60,676 nt of DNA. It comes from Amphimedon queenslandica (taxonomy: Eukaryota; Porifera; Demospongiae; Haplosclerida; Niphatidae). Both the position numbers and the translations under genes were made by a program. Where the stretch lies: assembly GCF_000090795.2 (NCBI RefSeq), contig NW_003546500.1, positions 32,677 through 93,352 of the forward strand, written 5' to 3'. The notes beneath the pieces were generated by a model that made no database searches, had not been told where the DNA came from, and saw only the letters and a program-made list of their open reading frames with translations. This document shows, piece by piece, positions 39,786 to 50,505 of this stretch; the first letter of the stretch is position 1; every line of letters begins with the position of its first letter.

Positions 39786-39840
39786 CAATTGTACATGCTT
39801 AATGGTGCATGGTGGGTTAGTTAAACAGCTCCTGAAAAAT
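39211..39840. other. Duplicated 5' flank of array genes, copy 1
   Basis: From the start codon outward (CACTGATCTTATTTTAAGGC, then CTTTCCTCTCTTGTCCCATT) this flank matches 42397-43196 beside the gene at 42396. It contains an (AC)n tract at 39763-39785. No gene is visible. The promoter of the 39210 copy must lie here. Confidence 0.6.
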
Positions 39841-40098
39841 TTTACTCAGAATCTAAAGAAGACCAGCAATCCATTAATGCTAGACATAGTAACACTATGA
39901 GGACAACATGCAAATGGTTTCGTCTATGCTGACCCTTGATGTTCCTTCTACTGGTTCAGTGGTATATCTATAGTCATCCCTGATATCAGTTTTAATATCT
40001 AACATCTCGTACATATTCTCCTGCTGCTGGGTCCTAGCAGCACCTCCTGGTTGCATCTGCTCATACTCCTCCATTGACATTTTCGTTTCTTCCATCAT
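39841..40098 (-). pseudogene. N-terminal relic of a subfamily B gene
   Basis: The ATG at 40098 (or 40095) opens MMEETKMSMEEYEQMQ and ENMYEMLDIKTDIRDDYRYT, nearly identical to the gene at 37163. The frame is lost just before the membrane helix (GTSRVSIDETICML), although matching DNA continues to about 39870. Stalk and head are deleted. Confidence 0.8.
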
Positions 40099-40309
40099 CC
40101 ACAAACAACTATTGCCAAATAATGTAGGTTCATTCTCATCGTATAGGAAAACTTTGAAACAAAAATGCTCCAAACAATAATTGACGTAAAACAAACACAA
40201 AGTTAAACTAAATGACTGGTATATATCAAAACAATATCAGAGAAAAAACATAGGAACACTACAACCAGCCAACAATGAAGAAATGCTGTTATAGAGATTG
40301 CATACATTA

Positions 40310-40460
40310 CTTTGGTCATAACTTCAAAAATTTTAGTCGGAATCAGCTCAAACTTTCTACTGAGCATAAGTACATCAATATGTGTCAGAAAATGTAATAA
40401 AAATTTTGGGGTCATTTTCTAGCTATTTTTTGAAAAAAAAACCATGGGCTATAGCATAGG
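40310..40460. repeat. Dispersed-repeat copy
   Basis: ATTTTAGTCGGAATCAGCTC, AAACTTTCTACTGAGCATAA and ACCATGGGCTATAGCATAGG match the satellite family. Location and orientation parallel the copy at 34700-34890. Confidence 0.7.
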
Positions 40461-40737
40461 GTACTTTTCAGAATTTGTCTCATAGTGTATTAATTTTGGT
40501 ATGCTATAAAATGAAACAAGACATCATAACAACTTCAGATCTACAAGATCCCTGCTGTAATGTGTTATATGATGGAGAGATGACTATTACAGCATGTGAG
40601 TGAGTATTCATGATCAATTTATCATGATTATAAATAATTCTGTTAACCTTAGCACAAACTAATACATGTTTCTTTAATAGCAAAACAATTAAGTCAAACA
40701 AAGTAAGCTAATACAGCTCACACACACACACACTTCA

Positions 40738-42396
40738 CTACTTAACATAAATCTCATAATAACTAACAGGAGTATCCTCATGACCACTACTAGCACAGAC
40801 CCTCAACTCAATATAGTCAGTAGTGGTAGTGTTACCATAGTCTCTGTGAAACCATGGTAGTCCTGGAGCAGAGCAACAAGCTGCTTCAAGAGAACGACAA
40901 CCTTGACCATCCCAGAGTGGATCAGACGTGTAGAGAATATTTGAGGCACTGCTTGCATTATTCCCTGATTCACAGAAGTAGCTATTGCCAACAAAAGACT
41001 GAACTGATTCTGAACTGCCAGTATTACATGGACATGAATTTTTCGAACCATCTGATTCTCTTCTACCAGCTATTAGTGTCCAAACATGTTGACGAGGAGA
41101 TCCACGAGTGATACTAACACCTTCAACATAATAAGAATTGATATTTTCATTGAAGTTGAGTGCATCAGTTGATCCATATTGATATCCTATTACTCTACCA
41201 CATATCTGAGAATAACTGATACCATTAGATGGGAACTGAACTGATACACAGCTACCACCACTACTGTTAGTCCTACCACAAGCTCTAACTCCTCCTGACT
41301 GGCACAGTCTAAACCCAGAAGGACAGTTCTGTGTAGCATCAGACATATCCAGATATGCCAGTCTTGTCCATCCTCCTCCTGAACCACACAATGTTCCCAT
41401 ATTACAGTAAGCAGTGTAAGTAGCTGATCCATTACCAAATATATAATAACCTGATGGACTGGCAGGAAATAGCATTTTGATGTGCTCACATGATGTTGAC
41501 AAACCAAGTGATGAATTATGTAACAATAAAAGGTGTATAATTAACAAAAATGTATCATCAGCCACTCCAGCAGTAGAGGTACTGGTGTCTTGTAGATTAG
41601 AGAGAGTATTGACAATGTTAATGAGCTTTTGTGCAGAATCTCTTGTAGTTTGTAAGATTTGTTTATCAAGTTCAGTGAAGTTGGTATTGTTCTGAAATAG
41701 TTGAAGGGTATTTTGTGATACACCATTAGCCCATTCATTGAAGTCAGGAAGGCTCCCTGTTACATTGCTGTTAACTCTAGAGACAACACCATTAGCCCAT
41801 TCATTGAAGTCAGGAAGGCTCCCTGTTACACTGCTGTTAACTTTAGAGACAACACCATTAGCCCATTCATTGAAGTCAGGAAGGCTCCCTGTTACACTGC
41901 TGTTAACTTTAGAGACAACACCATTAGCCCATTCATTGAAGTCAGGAAGGCTCCTTGTTACATTGCTGTTAACTTTAGAGACAATACCATTAACCCATTC
42001 ATTGAAGTTGGGAATTTTCTGACTAATATTTTGAGCTATACGGTCAGCCCATTCATTTGTATTACTACTACTGCTAGCACCAGTTGCAGTATTAGTACAC
42101 TCAACATTATTACCAATAGCATACTTATCATACACTACAATGCCCAGTATAATTATTAATAATATCAATATGAGGCAGAGTAATACTGTATTAAACAGTA
42201 GTGGGTTACTCCAAGATGACTGCTTTTCCTTTTCTTTCATAGCAACATTCGAAGGTGGTAGTTGGTTTCTCCTGTCTATTCTATCATAGACATTTGCAGT
42301 CTCGTAAGTATTCTCATTGTTCTGAACTCCATGATGCATTGCCGTATAGTAATCATCACCTTGTGTACCATTAATCTCCTCAAGTTTCACCTCCAT
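40738..42396 (-). CDS. Fibrinogen-like type II membrane protein, subfamily B (552 aa)
   Basis: Single exon, ATG at 42396. The tail has NENTYETANVYDRID and RNQLPPSNVAMKEK; the helix is LLFNTVLLCLILILLIIILGI. The stalk starts NEWADRIAQNISQK, then five FNEW units, four full 22-residue repeats (two with SVTG in place of NVTG). The lower stalk replaces LLIAQELLVLHNDS by TFLLIIHLLLLHNSS. The head is intact: SCEHIKMLFPASPSGYYIF, GSGGGWTRLAYLDMSD, CCSAPGLPWFHRDYG, ending YYEIYVK. The upstream ~800 bp duplicate the flank of the pseudogene at 39210. Confidence 0.87.
   Translation of the reverse strand: MEVKLEEINGTQGDDYYTAMHHGVQNNENTYETANVYDRIDRRNQLPPSNVAMKEKEKQSSWSNPLLFNTVLLCLILILLIIILGIVVYDKYAIGNNVECTNTATGASSSSNTNEWADRIAQNISQKIPNFNEWVNGIVSKVNSNVTRSLPDFNEWANGVVSKVNSSVTGSLPDFNEWANGVVSKVNSSVTGSLPDFNEWANGVVSRVNSNVTGSLPDFNEWANGVSQNTLQLFQNNTNFTELDKQILQTTRDSAQKLINIVNTLSNLQDTSTSTAGVADDTFLLIIHLLLLHNSSLGLSTSCEHIKMLFPASPSGYYIFGNGSATYTAYCNMGTLCGSGGGWTRLAYLDMSDATQNCPSGFRLCQSGGVRACGRTNSSGGSCVSVQFPSNGISYSQICGRVIGYQYGSTDALNFNENINSYYVEGVSITRGSPRQHVWTLIAGRRESDGSKNSCPCNTGSSESVQSFVGNSYFCESGNNASSASNILYTSDPLWDGQGCRSLEAACCSAPGLPWFHRDYGNTTTTDYIELRVCASSGHEDTPVSYYEIYVK
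41735..42000 (-). repeat. In-gene 66-bp minisatellite, four full units
   Basis: Each unit encodes SLPDFNEWANGVVSKVNSNV then TG. Units differ by single bases, for example the second and third share ACACTGCTGTTAACT where others have ACATTG, so unit variants can be followed between genes. Confidence 0.9.
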
Positions 42397-43592
42397 CTTG
42401 TGTCACTGATCTTATTTTAAGGCAGTTAGCTAAGTCCACTAATGGCTGTTCAGCCTGCTACCTTTAATTGTAGTAAGAGAACTAATGTCTATGCGCAATG
42501 CTTATGGTGTTTGAAATGTTAAGGACCTTTTATAAAAAACCAAATGTTGTGCTGCTTAGGAAGCTAAAAGTGTATTTAGTCAAAAGCAAATAGAGATTAT
42601 CTTTATGTACTGTAGCTTTAATGAGCTATACCAATCTATTACACTGTTTGTTAACATACAGGAGGTTACTCTTTAGTACAATCTAATCTATTCCTTATAA
42701 AAGCAACAATAAACAATATATTAATTATAATTTTATAATAATAGTTTCTTTCCTCTCTTGTCCCATTCCTTCCTCCTCTATCTCAATCAGTCCTAACCTC
42801 ATTCACCTCATAATGTAATGTCTCAATGAGTTCATTCATACCTTATTCACTAAGCATCCTGTAGCTGTCATTAATAGGATATTACAGTATTTAACCATTT
42901 AAGAACAATCCAGAGTATTCTTTTCTGTTAACTGGAACTCTCAGACTAGAATGTTCCAGATTTGTATGTTACTATATATAAATATAAGTGATTTCTGTAA
43001 ATAAGACAGTTCCTTTCTTGGTAAAATCATATTATAAACCATTTACTTATGATGAACACTGTTACAACACTCTCATATACACTAGGTCTAATGTACTGTC
43101 AATGCACAGTGTTACTATGTTAACTTTAGATAGACTATACCACACCAATTGTGCCTGCATGCTTAATGGTGGATGGTGGGTTAGTTGAACAGCTCCTGTT
43201 TGCATTAGGGTATTGAATATCTGTTTCCTTGTTATTTCTCATGAGAGATTACAATAATTATTTATGTGTACACATATACAATTTCATTTAAATCAACTTG
43301 GGAGAAAATGAAATTGATATCGTGCAGCAGTAGTCTAAAGTAGCTACACAACTTGTTGCATTACAAGCGATTGCTGTGTTTGTCATAGTAATCAGTGTTA
43401 TTATGATTTTGTCTTTTAATATTTTAATTGAGTGAACAAGTAATATTGTTATATCACATGTTGAGGCAGAGTTAAGTTAATGTAGTATTTTAATTATTTT
43501 TTATGAATAAAACAAAAACATTAATTGACTATTGTACTAACCTAATAATGGATATTCTAAAGATGCTTAAAGTTTTAAAATAATTGGCTACA
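42397..43592. other. Duplicated 5' flank of array genes, copy 2, and spacer
   Basis: Bases 42397-43196 match 39211-39835, with ~170 bp extra around 42890-43060. Bases 43200-43592 are AT-rich with nothing recognisable. Confidence 0.55.
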
Positions 43593-44942
43593 TTATTTGA
43601 CATAAATATCAATATTACTGACAGGAGTGTTTTCATCGTTATAATTAAGGGTAGCACAGACCCTCAGCTCAATATAGTCAGTAGTGGTATTGCTACCATA
43701 GTCTCTGTGAAACCATGGGATACCAGGAACATTACAACAAGGTGATTCACGATAATGACAACCTTGACCATCCCAGAGTGGATCAGATGTGTAGAGAGCA
43801 GTCAATGGGCTGGTAGCACTAGTCCCTGATTCACAGAAGTAGTTATTACCAATAAAAGCTGGCACTGGTACTGAACTACCAGTATTACATGGACATGAAT
43901 TTGATGCAGAACTTGCTTCACTAATGCCAGAAATTAGTGACCACACATGTTGACGAGGAGACCCACGAGTGATACTAACACCTTCAAGATAATATGAATT
44001 AATATTAGCATTCCCAGTACTAAGACCATCAGTGTGACCGTACTGATATCCTGTTACTCTACCACATATCTGAGAATAACTGATACCATTAGATGGGAAC
44101 TGAACTGATGCACAGCCACTACTTGGTTTACCACAAGCTCTAACTCCTCCTGACTGGTGCAGTCTAAACCCAGAAGGACAGTTCTGTGTAGCATCAGACA
44201 TATCCAGATACGCTAGTCTTGTCCATGCTCCTCCTGAACCACACAATGTTCCCATATTACAGTAAGCAGTATAAGTAGCATTAGTGGATCTACTTGCCAG
44301 TTGATACAAACCTGATGGACTGAGTGGTTGTCTCTCCTTAATCTCTTTACAAGAAGTAGGTAAAGCAGTTGAGTCATTGTGTAGTACTAATAGTTCTTGT
44401 GCTATTAGTAGTATATTATCAACCACTCCAGCAGTAGAGGTACTGGTGTCTTGTAGATTAGAGAGAGTATTGACAATTGTAATGAGCTTTTGTGCAGAAT
44501 CTCTTGTAGTTTGTAAGATTTGTTTATCAAGTTCAGTGAAGTTAGGGTTACCATCAAGCTTGTCATAGAAATTTTGAGCTATATGATCAGCCCATTCATT
44601 TGTATTACTACTACTGCTAGCACCAGTTGCAGTATTAGTACACTCAACATTATTACCAGTAGCATACTTATCATACACTACAATGCCCAGTATAATTATT
44701 AATAATATCAATATGAGACAGAGTAATACTGTATTGAACAGTAATGGTTTACTCCAAGACCACTGCCTTTGTTTAGCAATTTTTGGAGATCGTGGAGGTA
44801 ACTTTTGCTGGCAGCTTTTATCTCCTCCTTTATTACGATTTTCTACCAGTTCATAAAGGTTCTCAGTTTCCTTGCAATCCTGCATTGATGAATATTGATT
44901 AACATCTTGAGTGTCGTAAAACTGATCGATCTGAATACTCAT
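43593..44942 (-). CDS. Fibrinogen-like type II membrane protein, subfamily B, short stalk (449 aa)
   Basis: Single exon. The frame is open upstream to a TTG at 45014, but the ATG at 44942 (MSIQIDQFYDTQDVNQ) is favoured. The tail has ENLYELVENRNKGG; the helix is LLFNTVLLCLILILLIIILGI. The stalk has only NEWADHIAQNFYDKL and then goes straight to PNFTELDKQILQTTRDSAQK, with no 22-residue repeat, the shortest stalk among intact B genes. The head is intact: SCKEIKERQPLSPSGLYQL, GSGGAWTRLAYLDMSD, CCNVPGIPWFHRDYG, ending NIDIYVK. Its start SCKEIKERQPLSPSGLYQLA is shared with the gene at 56741. Confidence 0.85.
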   Translation of the reverse strand: MSIQIDQFYDTQDVNQYSSMQDCKETENLYELVENRNKGGDKSCQQKLPPRSPKIAKQRQWSWSKPLLFNTVLLCLILILLIIILGIVVYDKYATGNNVECTNTATGASSSSNTNEWADHIAQNFYDKLDGNPNFTELDKQILQTTRDSAQKLITIVNTLSNLQDTSTSTAGVVDNILLIAQELLVLHNDSTALPTSCKEIKERQPLSPSGLYQLASRSTNATYTAYCNMGTLCGSGGAWTRLAYLDMSDATQNCPSGFRLHQSGGVRACGKPSSGCASVQFPSNGISYSQICGRVTGYQYGHTDGLSTGNANINSYYLEGVSITRGSPRQHVWSLISGISEASSASNSCPCNTGSSVPVPAFIGNNYFCESGTSATSPLTALYTSDPLWDGQGCHYRESPCCNVPGIPWFHRDYGSNTTTDYIELRVCATLNYNDENTPVSNIDIYVK

Positions 44943-45542
44943 TTTGTCCTTGTGAAGTGAATACAGTAGATCGACTGCCTTCTTATAAAAGGTAATAATT
45001 AATAACAAAAACAAATTTGTTTTTGTATATATAAAGTTTTAGGAAATTGACTTGACTTTAACGGCTAAATAAATTATAACACAGAAATCAGACTAGCGTC
45101 ATTATAAACTCAAACTATAAATACACAAATAAAATGTGTACATGAACTGCAATATAAACATAATTGTCTGTAGTGACCGTTGATTTACTCTAATTTGTAC
45201 TGTAGTAGAGTAGTGGGTTCATAAATTTTGGACGGAGATGATACAGTATATATTTTCAAAACATATCTGCAAGGACGCCATTAAATATCTAATTTAAAGT
45301 TTAGTAATACTATTATTTTCTCAACTTTCAAATTTTGACTATAATGTAGCAATGTACAAATGGAAGGAATGATTCTATCAATAATGTGAGGGAAAAGAGA
45401 AAATGAGCAACAGATAAAGAAAAACTTTTATTAAAAAATAGAAAATACTCTTTTATGCATAGTATGTATATTCATTTATTGCATGTTTAAAAAAGTCGTA
45501 TGTTCAGTGCTATGTAAGTACAATAGTAAGAAAAGTTGTTTT
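44943..45542. other. Intergenic spacer
   Basis: AT-rich 600 bp with no gene, repeat or clear promoter motif recognised. Confidence 0.45.
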
Positions 45543-47024
45543 CTACTTAATGTAAATCTCATAGAAACTAACAGGAGCATCTTCATCACCTGTCTCTTGA
45601 TCAGCACAGACCCTCAACTCAATATAGTCAGTAGTGGTAGTGTTACCATAGTCTCTGTGAAACCATGGTAGTCCTGGAGCAGAGCAACAAAGTGCTTCAT
45701 GAGCAGAACAGTCTTTACCATCCCATTGTAGATCGTTCCAGTTTCCTCCTGCACCTTCGCAAAAATAATGACTGCCAACAAAGGATTGAGGAACTTGAGT
45801 GCTGCCATTAACACAAGGACAATTGGAATGACCTCCATTAGCTAAACTATCATCTCTAGTTGCCATTAGTGTCCAGACATGTTGACGAGGAGACCCACGA
45901 GTGATACTAACACCATCAACATAATCAGCATTGAGATTGTTGTGATTTGTACCATTTTGAACCGCATCTGGTGAAATGTATGAGTGTCCAAATACTCTAC
46001 CACATATCTGAGAATAACTGATACCATTAGATGGAAAATCAACTGATACACAGCTACCGTTGTTTGTTGCTGGCCTACCACAAGCTCTAACTCCTCCTGA
46101 CTGGTACAGTCTAAACCCAGAAGGACAGTTCTGTGTAACATCAGTCATATCCAGATATGCTAGTCTTGTCCATCCTCCTCCTGAACCACACAATGTTCCC
46201 ATATTACAGTAAGCAGTATAAGTAGCATTATTTACATCTGCCAGCAGATACACACCTGATGGACTGAGTGGTTGTCTCTCCTTAATCTCTTTACAAGAGG
46301 TAGATAAAGCAGTTGAGTCATTGTGTATTTCTTGTGTTATTAGTAGTATACCATTGACTACTGCAGCAGTAGAGGTACTGGTGTCTTGTAGATTAGAGAG
46401 AGTATTGACAATGTTAAGGAGCTTTTGTGCAGAATCTCTTGTATTTTGCAAAATTTGTCTGTCAAGTTCAGTGAAGTTGGTATTGTTCTGAAATAGTTGA
46501 AGGGTATTTTGTGATACACCATTAGCCCAGTCATTAAAGTCGGGAAATCTCAAAGTATTCAAAAGCTTCTGAGAGACCTCTTGAGCTATGCTATCAGCCA
46601 ATTCACTGCTGCTAGTGCTAGCAGTATTAGTACAGTCAATGATATTGCGAAGTTTTTCGTAGACATTTTGAGCTATACGATCAGCCCATTCATTTGTATT
46701 ACTACTACTGATAGCACCAGTTGCAGTATTAGCACTACCATCAGTACTATTACCAGCAGCAAAATAATGATCATATGCAAACCATCCAGCAGATCCCAGT
46801 AAGATAAGTAACAGTATCAATATGAGACAGAGCAATACTGTTATGCACAGTAGTGGTTTACTCCAAGATGATGTCTGCCTTCGTTTTGTAGGTAGCAGAG
46901 ACTCTTGACTTTTCGATTCTTCTTTCTTACTCATATCTTGCAGTTCAAAGTTTTCCTTCTCGTTCATCTTTGTTGATATGTAGTCCTCAGCTGATTCAAA
47001 AAACTGTTCCAAATGTTCTGCCAT
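45543..47024 (-). CDS. Fibrinogen-like type II membrane protein, subfamily B (493 aa)
   Basis: Single exon, ATG at 47024 (MAEHLEQFFESAEDYISTKM). The tail motif is weak: ENFELQDM replaces ENLYEL, so the tyrosine is Phe. The helix is LLCITVLLCLILILLLILLGSAGWF. The stalk has NEWADRIAQNVYEKL, a SELADSIAQEVSQKL unit and one FNDWANG unit. The head has a shortened loop: after YFCEGAGGNWNDL it goes to QWDGKDCSAHEALCC, so the LYTSDPLWDGQGC stretch is cut by several residues. It is otherwise intact (GGGWTRLAYLDMTD, CCSAPGLPWFHRDYG) to FYEIYIK. Loss of the tyrosine suggests a different signalling ability. Confidence 0.84.
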   Translation of the reverse strand: MAEHLEQFFESAEDYISTKMNEKENFELQDMSKKEESKSQESLLPTKRRQTSSWSKPLLCITVLLCLILILLLILLGSAGWFAYDHYFAAGNSTDGSANTATGAISSSNTNEWADRIAQNVYEKLRNIIDCTNTASTSSSELADSIAQEVSQKLLNTLRFPDFNDWANGVSQNTLQLFQNNTNFTELDRQILQNTRDSAQKLLNIVNTLSNLQDTSTSTAAVVNGILLITQEIHNDSTALSTSCKEIKERQPLSPSGVYLLADVNNATYTAYCNMGTLCGSGGGWTRLAYLDMTDVTQNCPSGFRLYQSGGVRACGRPATNNGSCVSVDFPSNGISYSQICGRVFGHSYISPDAVQNGTNHNNLNADYVDGVSITRGSPRQHVWTLMATRDDSLANGGHSNCPCVNGSTQVPQSFVGSHYFCEGAGGNWNDLQWDGKDCSAHEALCCSAPGLPWFHRDYGNTTTTDYIELRVCADQETGDEDAPVSFYEIYIK

Positions 47025-48112
47025 GTTGTGAGTGCAAAAAGAGCTTCCTACTCTCTACAAATGGCACTTGTTCCTTTATATAGAGACACAAGTTAGGGAC
47101 AAACAAAGAGATATTGTATTTCTATAGTTGTGGTGAAAATAACAGTATGTTGATTTTAAAGCATTACAAAATACACAAAGAAACTGTACTCAGCCTGTAG
47201 TTTCAATACTTGTTTACTAGTTATTTACGCTTACACTGTTACCTTTGTTTTCTTTAAGTATGTTTACTGATCATTAATGGTTTACTAAATCTATTTTTCT
47301 TTTCATTACATGTTTATTTTACTTGATGACTAGTTTCATGACTTATAGTCTACAAGGTGCCATTCAAAATAGTCATTAGCATTGCCAAATACACCATTTA
47401 TAATTATAGTATATGTAAATATGCATATTTTTTGAGGAAATGAAATTCATAAAAAAATCCAAACTTCATCGGAATTAGCTCAAAGATTCTACACAGCATA
47501 AGAACATGTACGTACACCAGGAAATATAGTAAAAATGGAGTAGATCTATTCCCTTGGTCAAAATCGTTCAAACTTTTACACAACATATTTAAATCTAGAT
47601 GTACATGCATCAGGAAAAAATAAATAATTTTCTCATTTTCATTTTTTACGAAATTTGGCCAGATTTTTGAGTAACTTTAAAAATTTGTAAAACATCCAAA
47701 CTTGATTGGAATCAGTTCAAACTTTCTACACAGCATAATTACATGCATATGCATCACAAAGATATATAAATAGAGAAATGTCTTGTAGCAATTGTTGAAA
47801 AAATACCTTGTGTGCAGGGTGTTTTGACAAATTTCAAAAAAACTTTTAAAACTTGCTGACAAAAAGTTTAGCACTATGCTAAAACCCTGCAAAAATCCTG
47901 TAAAATAAATTTACAACTAATACAATGCCACAAGCTAAAACTCTTCAGAAGGACATGCAGTTCAGTAGCAATCAGGCATACATGATTATAAGTGATTGTT
48001 GATATAAAGCTAAAGAGCATGTGTATACTTATGAACACTTCATCCAAGTTTTAATACTAATTTTGTAAACTGTATTCTAATCTCAAGCACAAACAAATGA
48101 CAACTTTTAAAC
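47025..48112. other. Intergenic region with a segmental duplication and dispersed repeats
   Basis: Bases 47158-47396 match 51182-51413 (for example GTAGTTTCAATACTTGTTTA, then TTTGTTTTCTTTAAGTATGT). Bases ~47440-47830 hold decayed dispersed-repeat copies (CTTGATTGGAATCAGTTCAA). No gene. Confidence 0.55.
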
Positions 48113-48415
48113 ATTTGACATAATATCAATACTACTGACAGGACTGTCTTCATACTGAACTAATACTAACACAGACCTTCAATTCAATAGAGTCAGTAGT
48201 TCCAATTTTCTATTGTCTAAACCCAGAAGGACGCACCATACTGTGTAGTATCAGACATGCCAGTCTTGTATGTCCATCTTCTTGAAATCACATAATCTTC
48301 TTTCTTGTTAAAGTTTCTTATATCTAATTTATGAATCTGCAATCATATTCTGCATGGCCTTGACTCAAACTGCTCCTTTGAGAAGTCAGTGTAATATGAG
48401 GAGTTGGCTCAACAA
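48113..48415 (-). pseudogene. Two short relics: array head end and small membrane protein start
   Basis: Bases 48113-48290 hold a shrunken copy of the end of a head domain (fragments of SVDIMSN, an ELKVC-like piece and GFRQ, with large deletions). Bases ~48300-48415 match the early part of the 112-aa membrane protein gene at 32160 in degenerate form (ACTCAAACTGCTCCTTTG; GAGGAGTTGGCTCAAC). Both are in the same order as at 31.8-32.6 kb and 34.9-35.6 kb. Confidence 0.55.
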
Positions 48416-48567
48416 CAAAAATATATGGACTGATATTGATAATTTTAAACATATACTGCACATCTAAAGTATTATTATTTAAAAAGATATCAAATAAAGT
48501 ATTAATTGTTTCTAATTGACAATTACATAGGAAAAAACAATGTCAAAGCTATACCATCTACACTTCA

Positions 48568-50505
48568 CTACTTAACATAAATCTCATAATAACTAACAGG
48601 ACTGTCTTCATCATTATAATTAGCACACACCCTCAACTCAATATAGTCAGTAGTGGTATTGCTACCATAGTCTCTGTGAAACCATGGGATACCAGTAACA
48701 TTACAACAAGGTGATTCAAGAGAACCACAACCTTGACCATCCCAGAGTGGATCAGATGTGTAGAGAATCTGTGATGGGCTACTATTAGGATTCCCTGATT
48801 CACAGAAGTAGTTATTACCAATAGAAGCTGGAACGGATACTGTACTGCCAGTATTACATGGACATGAATATGATGAAGAAGTTAATTCACTTCTGCCAGC
48901 AATTAATGCCCAAACATGTTGACGAGGAGACCTACGAGTGATACTAACACCATCAAAATCATAAGAGCCACCAAGAGCATCAATATCACCAAACAAATAT
49001 CCTGTTACTCTACCACATATCTGAGAATAACTGATACCATTAGATGGGAACTGAACTGATACACAGCCATTACCTCTTACTGGTTTACCACAAACTCTAA
49101 CTCCTCCTGAATTGTATAGGCCAAACCCAGAAGGACAGTTCTGTGTAGCATCAGACATATCCAGATATGCTAGTCTTGTGCATCCAGTTGAACCACACAG
49201 TGAACCCCATATTACAGTACGCAGTATAAGTAGTTGATCCATTAGTTGATGCTAATATATAATAGCCTGACGGACTGCTTGGGTATTGGCTTCTTAATTC
49301 CTTACAAGAAGTAGGTAAAGCAGTTGAGTCATTGTGTAGTACTAATAGTTCTTGTGCTATTAGTAGTATATTATCAACCACTCCAGCAGTGAGGTACTGG
49401 TGTCTTGTAGATTAGAGAGAGTATTGACAATGTTAATGAGCTCTTGTGCAGAATCTCTTGTAGTTTGTAAGATTTGTTTATCAAGTTCAGTGAAGTTGGT
49501 ATTGTTCTGAAATAGTTGAAGGGTATTTTGTGATACACCGTTAGCCCATTCATTGAAGTCAGGAAGGCTCCCTGTTACATTGCTGTTAACTTTAGAGACA
49601 ACACCATTAGACCATTCATTGAAGTCAGGAAGGCTCCCTGTTACATTGCTGTTAACTTTAGAGACAACACCATTAGACCATTCATTGAAGTCAGGAAGGC
49701 TGCCTGTTACATTGCTGTTAACTTTAGAGACAACACCATTAGCCCATTCATTGAAGTCAGGAAGGCTCCCTGTTGCATTGCTGTTAACTTTAGATACAAC
49801 ACCATTAGCCCATTCATTGAAGTCAGGAAGGCTCCCTGTTACATTGCTGTTAACTTTAGAGACAACACCATTAGCCCATTCATTGAAGTCAGGAAGGTTC
49901 CCTGTTACATTGCTGTTAACTTTAGAGACAACACCATTAGCCCATTCATTGAAGTCAGGAAGGTTCCCTGTTACATTGGTGTTAACTTTAGAGACAACAC
50001 CATCAGCCCATTCATTGAAGTCAGGAAGGCTTACATGACCAGTCCCTTCAGTAATATTTAGGCTGTCTTGAAAAAATTTTTTAGCTACACGATCAGCCCA
50101 TTCATTGAAGTCAGGAATTTTCTGGCTAATATTTTGAGCTATACGATCAGCCCATTCATTTGTATTACTGCTACTGCTAGCACCAGTTGCAGTATTAGTA
50201 CACTCAACATTATTACCAGTAGCATACTTATCATACACTACAATGCCCAGTATAATTATTAATAATATCAATATGAGACAGAGTAATACTGTCATACAAA
50301 GCTGTGGTTTACTCCAAGATGACTGCCTTTGTTTAGGCCCCATTGCTACATTAGGAGACCCAGTCAGTCCAGGAGTAGATAGAAGAGACTCTTGGCTTTT
50401 CTTTTCTTCTCTCTTATAAATTTCTCCAAGCTCATACATATTATTTCTCGGTATTGTTGTGTAGGCATCTGGGTATTCATAAAGCTGCTCTAACTCTTTT
50501 GCCAT
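48568..50505 (-). pseudogene. Subfamily B gene with the longest repeat stalk, two frameshifts
   Basis: The ATG at 50505 (MAKELEQLYEYPDAYTTI) opens tail (NNMYELGEIYKREEK), helix (LCMTVLLCLILILLIIILGI) and a very long stalk with nine FNEW units, seven of them full repeats. At 49388-49392 one base is missing compared with paralogs (GCAGTGAGG for GCAGTAGAGG), shifting the frame inside STSTAG. At 49203-49207 one base is added (four C on the plus strand before CAT), which restores the original frame of the head. Head after that is intact to YYEIYVK, but GSGGGWTR is GSTGCTR. With only two compensating single-base changes it could be a young pseudogene or contain assembly errors in a repeat-rich gene. 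Confidence 0.75.
49545..50040 (-). repeat. In-gene 66-bp minisatellite, seven full units
   Basis: Period exactly 66 bp (for example GGAAGGCTCC at 49562 and 49628). Each unit encodes LPDFNEWANGVVSKVNSNVT plus GS. Two units read WSNG and one reads NAT in place of NVT. This is the longest copy number in the window; an antisense ORF of 161 codons through it is an artefact of the repeat. Confidence 0.92.

Noticed and set aside
49553..50038. 161-codon plus-strand ORF made of repeats (LPVTLLLTLETTPLAHSLKS), with similar ones at 41738-42022, 36553-36771 and 52895-53191
   Set aside because: It is the antisense reading of the 66-bp stalk repeat; its openness follows from the period being a multiple of three. 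No start context or family similarity.
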